64,000 bases of DNA. Source: Argyresthia goedartella (taxonomy: Eukaryota; Arthropoda; Insecta; Lepidoptera; Argyresthiidae). The translations under genes were made by a program, and so were the position numbers. Each line of letters begins with the position of its first letter. The first letter of the stretch is position 1. The stretch spans positions 11,358,501 to 11,422,500 of the forward strand of contig OX463820.1 in NCBI GenBank assembly GCA_949825045.1, read 5' to 3'. The notes beneath the pieces are model-generated. The model did not search any database and was not told where the DNA came from. It was given only the letters and a program-made list of their open reading frames with translations. This document shows positions 55,985-64,000 of this stretch, in pieces.

Positions 55985-56150
55985 GCACTACACACGTATC
56001 ATAAACCCTCTTTACTGCGTCCAAAAACCACACGTTACGACCAGCGTAATAATATACTTCTTGGTAAAAACTCATTTCTTATCTGAATATTGATCATTAT
56101 GACCATAATTTATCAAAATTTGTCAAATTATGGTCTCTTAAGAAGTGGAA
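55985..56150 (+). repeat. MITE family A, truncated copy
   Basis: CACACGTATCATAAACCCTC, CCAAAAACCACACGTTACGA and TCTTGGTAAAAACTCATTTC match the left hairpin arm of the copies at 13,547 and 43,912; the right half is missing. Confidence 0.65.
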
Positions 56151-56570
56151 TTCGGTAAGGTAATTCCCCCGTCACATCGGCGCTAGCTTCGCACGGCCGT
56201 CTTGAATCGAAGTGAGAGTCATAGCGATGCGAGTTGTTGTTCGGATTTTTACAGAATCGACAGATGAGGCAGATGGAGACCACCAAACTATTTCAAGACG
56301 GTACCAACAACTCCCTGTGATATCAAGAAATGAGCGGCCGATACAATTTTTTTAAAGATGAACAGCTTAGCTTTTGAAACACTTCTTAATATTTTATTTA
56401 TTTATTTATTTATCAATTTATTTCAGATACAAATCCATATTTTAACACAAACTCAGGAATGATACACGAAACAAGGTATTAAATCTAGAATCATTAAATA
56501 AATATGCATACATACACACAAACACACCATCACACACTTAGGTACATCCTCCCATGCACACACACATACA

Positions 56571-57810
56571 TTACACATCCTTACGACATACACAATCATG
56601 CAAGCAGTACACAAATATGAATACACAAATAGGTACATCATTTTTATTAGGAGCTAGATGTACACCTACCCAGTGTCTCATAATAGGGCTGTCGATCCTA
56701 TTTGCCAACACATCGAGAATCGTATTCGGGCTGCCGTGCATACGACTCATTGTTGAGGCAATTCTTTTTCGCAGAATAGCAAAAAAATCGTCGACTTTCG
56801 CCTCTGCGAACATGGTTGATGCGCTACAGAATCGCGGCAGCCCCAACACAATCCTCCATGCATTAATATATTGAACACGCAGAGCGCTGTAGATCCTCTG
56901 CTTGTAGCTAACCCACAGGCTGCAGGTGTATGTTTCTACATACACCTGCAGCCTGTGGGTTTGACAGTATGCTCCGAACAATGTGAGTTTCACTTCTGAA
57001 GTGAACCGTGCAAACCTGCGAGCCAGCATGTTACATCGAACCGCCAGCGCCCTGCGCTCCCTTTCCATGTCCAGGTCATCTGTGAGCTTGTCCGTGACCA
57101 TATGGCCCAGGTACTTAAGAATGCCACAGAGCTGGACAGGTGGAACACTCGCTGGTGTTTTACTGCCAGCCGTGAAAATTAGCAACTCACTTTTTTTAGC
57201 GTTGTACTTAAGGCCATGTGATTCGGCATATGATCCACAGATCCCCAGTAGCTGCCTAAGCGCTCTGATTGAAGGGCTTAGCACCACCATGTCGTCTGCA
57301 TAACTAATGTTATTTACCATGATGCCATCAGCCGAGCAAGCTACCATGGTGTTGCTAAGCTCCTCAATCAGTTTGTTTATAAATAAATTAAACAACTTGG
57401 GAGACGTCAGCCTACCCTGCCTTGCTGCGCAACTAAGCCTATAGTCTTGACTCAAGGCGCCGGCCCACCTGACAGCATTGCGTTGATTTTCATACCAGTA
57501 TTTAAACATGACAATAAGCTCATCACGTAGGGTGGTCTCCTTAGCCAGCTTATCCCAAAGGATCTCGTAGTTTACGAGGTCAAAAGCCTTAGATAAGTCC
57601 AGAAAACAGGCGTATACTGGAGTCTTCCTATCTGTATAGTACCGGACAGTTTGCTTGAGAGACAAGATTGCACTCTCCGTGGACAGCCCGGCCCAAAAAC
57701 CGAACTGTGCATCGTGCAAATGCAGATGTGCAGTTAGTTGTTTATCAAGCAAACTGTCCAGCACCTTCGCTACGATCGTTGCAAGTGAGATAGGCCTATA
57801 GTTTCCCTTA
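56571..57810 (-). pseudogene. LINE reverse transcriptase palm and C-terminus
   Basis: The frame contains NYRPISLATIVAKVLDSLLD just upstream of its first ATG, then QFGFWAGLSTESAILSLKQT, YACFLDLSKAFDLVNY and AARQGRLTSPKLFNLFIN. The catalytic box SYADDMVV has YADD at 57,291-57,302. The C-terminal part holds RCNMLARRFARFTSEVKLTL and LPRFCSASTMFAEA. The RT synthesises cDNA at the nicked target. GFWAG (usually GFRxG) and QGRLTSP (usually QGxxLSP) are small departures. The frame runs past the true end into 3' UTR-like residues. Confidence 0.88.
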
Positions 57811-58497
57811 TCACTGGCGTCTCCTGTCTTTTTTTATAATAGGTACCACTATTGTTTTCATAAGATCCTCAGGCTGATATGGGTGCCCAATACAGGCATT
57901 AATAAACATTTTGAGAACTCTGGGGAGATCCACACCCGCATTCCTTAAGTGTTCCACACTCAACCCGTCATGTCCTGGCGACTTTCCTCGTTTCATACCG
58001 CGAATGGCCTTTTCCACATCTTTAATGGTGAATCGATGGTATTCACGTTCAAGAGCGTGACGGGTGTGAGTGTCGAACACCGGCGCAGTTGACACAGATA
58101 AAGGCATGACAGTAAAATGATCTTTAAACATATTAGCGATGTCTTTGTTGTCGGACCGGCCCTCCACGCTCACAGGTTGGCTGGGCTTTGGGCTCAGTCT
58201 ATTCGTTTGCTTCCAAAAGCTCTTGAAATCTTTGGCTTCATCACTTGTCGCTATTATGTCCATTTTTATACGATCACTATTGTCCTGACACCACTTCAGT
58301 TTGTTCTTAAATTCTTTTTTGGACATTTTTATATTGTCATGAATATACCCTGCAGTAGGTTTTCCATACAATAGCCATGTCTGAAAATGTAATCGAGCTT
58401 CCCTATGAAACCCCGCTACATGTTTGTTCCAGCCTACAATATATCTTTTGCTAGAAAGATCACGGCCGCGATAACTGCAGGTAGCGGCGTCACACAA
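57811..58497 (-). pseudogene. LINE ORF2 linker and RT fingers
   Basis: RDLSSKRYIVGWNKHVAGFH, KLKWCQDNSDRIKMDIIATS, FTIKDVEKAIRGMKRGKSPG, HDGLSVEHLRNAG and PEDLMKTIVVPIIKKD are the linker and first RT blocks (the K-S-P-G-x-D-G motif). The frame is lost at an A7 run (T7 at about 57,829-57,835 on +); a shift of one base there rejoins it to the palm frame. Upstream it extends to FNLYNNIVSIL before a TAA. Confidence 0.87.
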
Positions 58498-58499
58498 AA

Positions 58500-59380
58500 T
58501 ACTGACTATGTTATTATATAAATTAAATATAATTTTTAATTACATATAAAATATTTTATGATCACTATTAGCACATAGCATATCACCACAATCAGTCAGC
58601 TCTGGTGGGAAGTCAATGGATCTTAAGCGTCTATTACACAAATCTCCATACATTTTAACTTGATATTCATCCCTATTCCCCATATAACTTTACATTGTGT
58701 TGGAGTAGATGTGTTAATTGTAGGTAAAAGAACCATAAAGTCACATTCCATTTGCAGAGGAAAATGTTCCGACCACGTAACGTCATACCGCACTTGAATG
58801 TTTCCAACAGTTTTATACGCTAAGCTGGTAGTTACGCAATAATCAAGCCACCTACTGCTACCGTGAGCGTCACTTATATAGGTATATGTGCCCGAGTCAA
58901 TGCCGAGCGATTCTATGTCCGCGCATATCCACTTTTGGTCAGAACAAAATTGTAGTAGTTCATGGCAGAACAACTCACCTGGGTGAGCGTTAAAATCCCC
59001 AAGTATGTACACATTATCACCGTTGTTGCCGTCCGTAATAGCACTTAGTTCCGCTAGGCACTCAGTAAAATCTACAAGATTTTCTTTCGAGTCTGTAGGC
59101 ATGTACACTGAAAAGAAAATGGCAGAACGACTTGCCACTTCACACTTTACAGCCACCAGTTGAACACTTTTACACTGGATAACCGAAACTCGGTCGAAAG
59201 CACTCTTTCGCCATAAAATAGCGACACCTCCGTATGGTCTACCCCGTATCACTCCCGCCGATGTGTCCACAGCTGACGCTGCTTAGGTACGGTAGATCGT
59301 GGGGCATGAGCCAGGTCTCCTGGAGCGCCACAATGTCCATAGTAGTACATAGCTCTCTGATATGGTCTATGGCTCTTAGT
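58500..59380 (-). pseudogene. LINE AP-endonuclease domain
   Basis: The frame 59,270-58,623 reads GVIRGRPYGGVAILWRKSAF, AIFFSVYMPTDSKENLVDFT, NVYILGDFNAHPGELF, DSGTYTYISDAHGSSRWLDY and VTWSEHFPLQ. The GDFNAH and S-(D/E)-H motifs are the endonuclease core; the final block reads SEH instead of SDH. Upstream, one base out of frame, IVALQETWLMPHDLPYL supplies the catalytic-Glu block (QETW). Downstream, another shift leads to RSIDFPPELTDCGDML. It nicks target DNA to prime reverse transcription. Confidence 0.87.
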
Positions 59381-59410
59381 AAAGATTAATATGATCTGGC
59401 CAAAACTATA

Positions 59411-59521
59411 AATCAGGATAAGGTCATGCGAGAAGTAATTTCAGCACAGGAGAGGCTGGCAGTAACTCTGCGGTTTCTCGCAAGTGTAGGCGCAGGTATA
59501 CCTCGCGCCACGAATTACTAA
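59411..59521 (+). pseudogene. PIF/Harbinger transposase N-terminal fragment
   Basis: A short + strand frame reads DKVMREVISAQERLAVTLRF, then LASVGAGIP and a stop. The 'R-x-x-I-x-P/A-x-E-R-L-A-V-T-L-R-F-L-A' string is a hallmark just before the helix-turn-helix of insect Harbinger (HARBI1-like) transposases. No DDE domain is present nearby. It lies between the LINE 5' end and a LINE tail, so it is a stray scrap. Confidence 0.7.
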
Positions 59522-59868
59522 AATTCAAAATGTCTTTATTACTATAGATATTTACATATACTTAGCAATCGTCATTTTTTGCCACTTCTTTACATTAGAC
59601 CACTGTGGGAGAAGGAGGGCGTAAAAACTTCCAAAGATTGATTTTTAGATGTCTTTTAAAAATTGCTTGTGCTTAACTTACAAAGTCAAAGTACTTTATT
59701 ACTGTAGATATTTACATATACTTAGCAAACGTCATTTTTTGCCCCTTCTCTACATTGGACCACTGTGGGAGAAGAAGGGCGTAGAAACTCCCACATATTG
59801 ATTTTTAGATCTCTTTTAAAAATAGTTTGTGCTTAACTAATACAAATATGAAAAAAAAAATGTTATGA
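59522..59868 (-). repeat. Tandem-duplicated LINE 3' UTR (family P tails)
   Basis: Two units of about 165 bp (59,522-59,687 and 59,688-59,850) share TTTATTACTATAGATATTTA or its variant, CACTGTGGGAGAAGGAGGGC and GATTGATTTTTAGATGTCTT. They lie directly 3' of the ORF2 remnant at 59,870-60,640, so they are its 3' UTR, duplicated. Minus-strand ends finish in a TTTGACTTTG-type repeat. Confidence 0.75.
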
Positions 59869-60640
59869 TTAATAAGCAGGAATAAATAATTACAAAATTA
59901 TTAATAGCAAGGTCTGTGTTGAGCCAGATTAACCCCATACAGTCCTGTCATTTAAGTAATCTTGAACATTGTAATATCCCTTTTTCGACAAAGTAGCTTT
60001 AACATGCTTTTTAAACTGCTCAAATGGCAATTTCAAAATCTCCAGAGGTATCTTATTATAGTAGAGAATGCACTGGCCCTTGAAAGAATTGCTAACCTTC
60101 GCGAGTCTAAATAGGGGCGCACATAGTCTGTGATTATTTCTTAGGTTAACATTACAGCTATCGCTAAGTTTGGAAAATGTTGTAAGGTCCTTGCGTACAT
60201 ACATTATATTTTAGAAAATAAATTAGACTAGCTACTGTCATACTTATATGTAAATTTCTTTAAAAAGCTCTTTTAAGGAGTCTGTTCATTTTAAATTATA
60301 AATTGCTCGAATAGCTCTTTTCTGTAAAATAAAAATAGTTTGAATATCCGCTGACATCACACTATGAAAGTAACTAAAATATACTAGCCTAGATGTAGCC
60401 ACATCCGTGTAACATCTAACAGCGTAAGCCGCAGAACTTAATTTACCAGCCAATTTATCTATGTGGGGTCCCCACTACACTTTGCTATCAATGGCAATTT
60501 CAAGAAACTTCGTATCATATACTAATTCTAACGCGCTGTTGTCTAACACTAAACAGGTCACAACTTGCCTGACATTTGGAAGTGAGAATTTGATACACTT
60601 GGTTTTACCAGCGTTTAACAATGAATGATTACCTGTTATT
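59869..60640 (-). pseudogene. Jockey-like LINE RT C-terminal region
   Basis: The minus strand reads NAGKTKCIKFSLPNVRQVVT, CLVLDNSALELVYDTKFLEI, DKLAGKLSSAAYAVRCYTDV and FSYFHSVMSADIQTIFILQK, then the open frame 60,204-59,929 with FKGQCILYYNKIPLEILKLP and KKGYYNVQDYLND. These are the 'LGxxID...W..HI..L..K' thumb and the C-terminal Y-Y-N-x-(I/L)P blocks of Jockey-type ORF2. One or two stops are present. The catalytic YxDD lies beyond the truncated 5' end. Confidence 0.82.
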
Positions 60641-60815
60641 TATTTATTATTAATACAAATTTTATAATATCATTATATCATAATTAATAAGTAGGAATAA
60701 ATAATTACAAAACTATTACCAGCAAGGTCTGTGTTGAGCCAGATTAACCCCATACAGTCCCGTCATTTAAGTAATCTTGAACATTGTAATATCCCGCTGG
60801 GCGACAATGACGGGA
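60641..60815 (-). repeat. Second 5'-truncated copy of the same LINE end
   Basis: It repeats 59,869-59,975 (AGGAATAAATAATTACAAAA, CAAGGTCTGTGTTGAGCCAG, CCATACAGTCCCGTCATTTA) with a few differences. It stops near 60,797, where unrelated sequence begins. Confidence 0.75.
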
Positions 60816-61271
60816 ATTACTGCGCATATGGAGAGATATTGAAAAGTGACTACTGCGCATTCAAGGCCACCGCTCATAACTCGTGGCGCAATGTATATCT
60901 ATTCAGTCGAAGAGGCTTCATGACCTCCCAAACAACTGAAATACTGAATGTAGATATCTACCCTGTGACATACCGTATGGTAAATCTTACCATATGGCAC
61001 ATAAGAATTTGTAATGGGCTACACTGACTATGGTCAACAAGAACGGCAACACCGATCAAGAAATTAAAAAGGGAGGCTGGCTCCTGTTCCCTGATTTTGT
61101 ATGGAAAATACATAATTTGAACAGATAAGTATGTAAGCTAAAGTACCCACTGATTAATGGAAATTTTAAAGTGGAGGTTGGGACACAACGCGTGGAGATA
61201 GTCTAGTAAAACATACTTTTCAGTTGCGTGCTTGTGTGTCCAAGTAACCATTGGTAGAATACAGGATATTT
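60816..61271. other. No recognisable feature
   Basis: A short + strand frame (60,731-61,027) starts inside the LINE copy and has no motif. No gene. Confidence 0.35.
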
Positions 61272-61870
61272 TAATAACCGACTTCAAAAAAGGAGAGGTT
61301 TTCAATTCAATACGTATGTATGTAATATTATCTGAATCGAAATATATTCTATTTGTTATTATTTTAGGGCCTCCAAACATGTATACAAAATTTCATAAAT
61401 ATGTGTCTGTGTTTATGTTTGTCTTCGTGTATCTCCGAAACTATGGATTTTGACTATTCTTTTTTAATTAGCTTACATTTACTCCAACTTAGAGTACGGT
61501 ATTTTTTTATCAACATCGGTTCAGTAGTTTAAAGTTCTGGATTTTGACATGTAATTTTAATATGTTGGTTTAGATTATTTATATGCTCTGGCCCACGGAG
61601 GAATAACACAAAACTAGGGAACAAAGAAAGTTTCATCAAAATCGGTTCAGTACTTTTCAAATTATGAAAAACATGCTACAGCCCAAACGGCTCGAGGCAT
61701 TTTAACAAATGAGGTGTCGTTGGATGTGTGAAGACATATAATTCTAGTCAAAAATTAATAGGTTGGATTTTAGACTGCAAAATGTAGTTTACAAAGTTAT
61801 TGGTGCAGCAACTTTCATACTCCATGTAAGTAATCATGCACATTCATAAGTTTGAACATTTGTGTTATTG
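61272..61870 (+). repeat. Common lepidopteran repeat (ACCGACTTC type) with module Q
   Basis: It starts TAACCGACTTCAAAAAAGGA, includes TCAAAATCGGTTCAGTACTT and TACAGCCCAAACGGCTCGAG, and ends in module Q (61,768-61,862). Confidence 0.65.
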
Positions 61871-61964
61871 AAAAAAAATACAGTCGGCTTATTATTTGTT
61901 ATCTATCATTATAAGTATTTCCGTATAACGTGTATCATATTTTCTCACCCATCTTAAGCCTAAA

Positions 61965-62100
61965 CAGCGTGGAGGCTAATCTTCAGTTTAGTCGGCTAAT
62001 GTTGAAATAATTTATCGCGATAAACTTCATTTCCAACATCAGCCGAGGCTTCCAATATAATCTTAATATTAGCCGGCTAAACTTAAGTTTAGTTTCATAC
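61965..62100. repeat. Possible hairpin MITE (TTAGTCGGCTAA)
   Basis: CTAAACAGCG, CAGTTTAGTCGGCTAATGTT and ATTAGCCGGCTAAACTTAAG form opposing arms around 61,985-62,085. Confidence 0.45.
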
Positions 62101-63534
62101 CTAGCTTTAGCAAACGTTATACTTATATTTATTTATTTTATCGCACCTCCTTCAAGAAAAAGAAAGCGGAGGGCTCTGTAACCTCCGGTACTGTCACGTT
62201 ACGAAGGGTTTGTGTGAATAACCCCCCGTTACGGAAGCCTAATGAAGATAAGAGCCTAAAGAAAATTAAACAGAGAAATTAGAATAAGTCCGATTTATTT
62301 TACACAAGTTTTCTAAAGTTTAATTTACCTACTTAACCAATTTTATATAAGATTAGCAGCTAAACCCTGGGTGTCCTGAATGTTATTGTTACGCAGAGCC
62401 GCTAGTCGGTGGAGCGGAGACGTTGTGGACAGCGGTTCGTGGTCGTCAGGGCCATGTAACGGTGTTTAGTGCCATGTAGAGATGATCAGGCCAGGTCAGG
62501 TCAGGTCAAGTATAAAAAACATAGACCAAATAGCTTGTTGTCAATAACGAATTCTGTCTAAAATGTAAACAATAACAATTTTCATAGATATTCCTACGAA
62601 TAAAGCTGAAAATCAAGTCCATTACATGAGTGAAGGTTGGACTGTTTATCAGACGACAATACTGGAGTGCAGGTTCTATAAAACAAGAAGATGATCTCAC
62701 ACCAAATTTTCAAACCCTGACCGTATTTGGAGAGTCATTTAAGGGACAGCGGTTAGTGTAGCGAAAACCCTACAGTATCAATATTCTTTGCTACAATCAT
62801 ACGAAAGCTTTGTTAAGAAACGAATAGATCAAATATGTGGAATACCTTTTAAACTCGGGCGGTTGAAATATGATTGCATCAGCCTGTATCAGTCAAGTAA
62901 AAGAAGTACAGGCATTAAAATAATAAAAAGAGTACAACATACCATTCCCAATCGGTCAGATTTCTTAAGGAAACTGTTTTCTTTTTTGTGATCTAAAAAC
63001 CATTAAACTCGGTGATGATAAGAGAAATTACCAAAACACAATAACCGAAAACAAATACTTCGAAAGCAAGATGGCGTCGCATCAGCGCGTCACAGCGGAA
63101 TGCTTGTCCGTGATTGTCTATATGGTGGAGCTTGGACAAACAAGCACGGAGCGCAATTTCTAATGCGACCAAATTTAGGCAAAGACGGAGGTAAGCCAAA
63201 CAAGAACTAAGCACAATATTTCCACTGGAGATTGGCTTATTATTTTTGCTAATTACGTGGATTGTAACCGCTATTGGACATTTGTTGTCACATTATATGG
63301 TGTAAAATCAGCTTTTCTATAGGATGTCGTCAAAAAGTGAATTTGGTGGGAAATGGTCGATTGGTCATTCAAGCAGTGGGGCAGCGTATTAACTAATATT
63401 TGGCACAGTTGTTCTGTAGGTGGCCCCGAGTGGATTTAGCCCGGGAGGCACTTCCGGGGTGGCGGGGAGCGGGGGGAGGAGTTTAATTTCGACGCGCGGT
63501 AAAATTTGTTCATCTTGAACAAATTTACATTCAT
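62101..63534. other. No recognisable gene
   Basis: An open + frame (62,745-62,990, SYESFVKKRIDQICGIPFKL) looks protein-like but is not a family I recognise. A CAGGT pentamer repeats near 62,490-62,507. A GC-rich patch at 63,430-63,480 is unassigned. Confidence 0.35.
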
Positions 63535-63640
63535 AGCGTCACGCTTTTTCCCATACGAGTGGCAGAGGCACAATTGTGCCCACTTTGAGCCAGTAACAGG
63601 GGGCTAGCCCATCGCCGTAGATATAAAGTAAGGAAGGAGT
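63535..63640 (+). repeat. Interspersed repeat (AGCGTCACGC type)
   Basis: AGCGTCACGCTTTTTCCCAT and GGGGGCTAGCCCATCGCCGT match 12,597-12,720. Confidence 0.5.
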
Positions 63641-63680
63641 ATGGAATACTGTACTTAAGATAAATTAATTATCTCATTAG

Positions 63681-63750
63681 TACATGGTCAGGAATCGAAC
63701 TTGCATCTCCTGTGTGAGAAGCAAGCCTGAAACCTATTAGACCACGGACA
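63681..63750 (-). repeat. tRNA-like SINE head or tRNA relic, second copy
   Basis: The minus strand reads TCCGTGGTCTAATAGGTTTC, GCTTGCTTCTCACACAGGAG and AAGTTCGATTCCTGACCATG. The A and B boxes are better preserved than at 27,980-28,049. ATGTACTAATGAGATAATTA follows it, outside any tRNA. Confidence 0.6.
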
Positions 63751-64000
63751 TTAAACAAAATTATGTCACATAATGGTCGTCATCTCTTTAACCATATAAG
63801 CTATCTGTATGAAAACATATATATTCTGAAAGCTGCATTTATCTGTATTACAGACATACAAAAATCATTTATTTATTTTTTACTGATTGAAATGTCGTGG
63901 CAAAAAGTGAGTGAAAAAAAATAAAGTTCATCGCGGGGCAGAGGATCTAAAGAGGCGCCTGGTTCCCCAAAAGGATTTTTTATTTTTTATTTGAACCGTC
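63751..64000. other. No recognisable feature
   Basis: AT-rich window end with no gene. Confidence 0.35.

Larger units (their letters stand above)
56395..59380 (-). mobile_element. APE-RT non-LTR retrotransposon, nearly full-length ORF2
   Basis: Reading right to left: an AP-endonuclease (59,345-58,620), a linker (about 58,620-58,200), the reverse transcriptase (58,200-57,000), a C-terminal region (57,000-56,650), and an AT-rich 3' UTR with ATTTATTTATTTATTTATC near 56,397. The coding frame is broken by only a few one-base shifts and one stop (TAA near 58,545). ORF1 is not seen upstream. Copies of its C-terminus occur at 21,440-21,700 and 41,683-41,985. The clade within Jockey/CR1-like elements is uncertain. 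Confidence 0.88.

Noticed and set aside
1..64000. CRISPR arrays, operons, LTR retroviruses, rRNA or viral genes
   Set aside because: No regular spacer-repeat arrays, gag-pol-like frames with LTRs, or rRNA-like text were seen; the window is animal nuclear DNA.

Overview
The window is AT-rich, intron-rich animal DNA, almost certainly from a moth or butterfly (Lepidoptera). The evidence is one spliced animal Polycomb-type gene, several kinds of non-LTR retrotransposon, tRNA-headed SINEs, TTAA-flanked miniature elements, and interspersed repeats of a kind I recognise from lepidopteran genomes (for example the copy starting near 15,510 and the one at 26,541-26,935). I see no bacterial, organellar or viral genes, no CRISPR array, no rRNA and no convincing functional tRNA.

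The only gene I can name with confidence is Polycomb (Pc), on the + strand. A GC-rich promoter region (about 30,290-30,770) leads into a probable non-coding first exon ending at a strong donor (30,895/30,896). A second exon (31,516-31,916) carries the start codon and the first 20 codons. After a 19,161-bp intron, one GC-rich terminal exon (coding 51,078-51,881) supplies the rest. The predicted protein has 287 residues: an N-terminal chromodomain, a low-complexity Pro/Ala/Lys-rich linker, and the C-terminal Polycomb repressor box. The chromodomain itself is split by the giant intron. The 3' UTR probably extends about 2 kb, with candidate poly(A) signals at 52,945, 53,964 and 54,019.

Almost everything else is mobile-element debris. 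Left of the gene (1-30,000) lie 3' ends of Jockey-like LINEs (8,345-8,950; 9,965-10,665; 10,690-10,975), an endonuclease/coiled-coil LINE relic (24,340-25,640), a decayed RTE-type element (28,050-29,790) with a second LINE tail inserted in it, two SINE families and several MITE families, some nested. The Pc intron holds SINEs, MITEs, long hairpins, a 30-bp poly-G tract and a few GC-rich islands that could be regulatory. Right of the gene, a nearly full-length APE-RT LINE lies on the minus strand (56,395-59,380), broken by a few small frameshifts. Next to it are a short PIF/Harbinger transposase fragment (59,411-59,521) and another LINE with a tandemly duplicated 3' end (59,522-60,640).

I found no clear new multigene system. 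The most interesting items are two substitutions in the Pc chromodomain, a KHD-repeat linker, the candidate leader exon, a 180-bp-arm inverted repeat at 1,870-2,711, a small hairpin module reused in unrelated MITE contexts, and conserved stem-loops in LINE 3' tails. All homology statements come from reading the sequence and recalling families; no database search was run.
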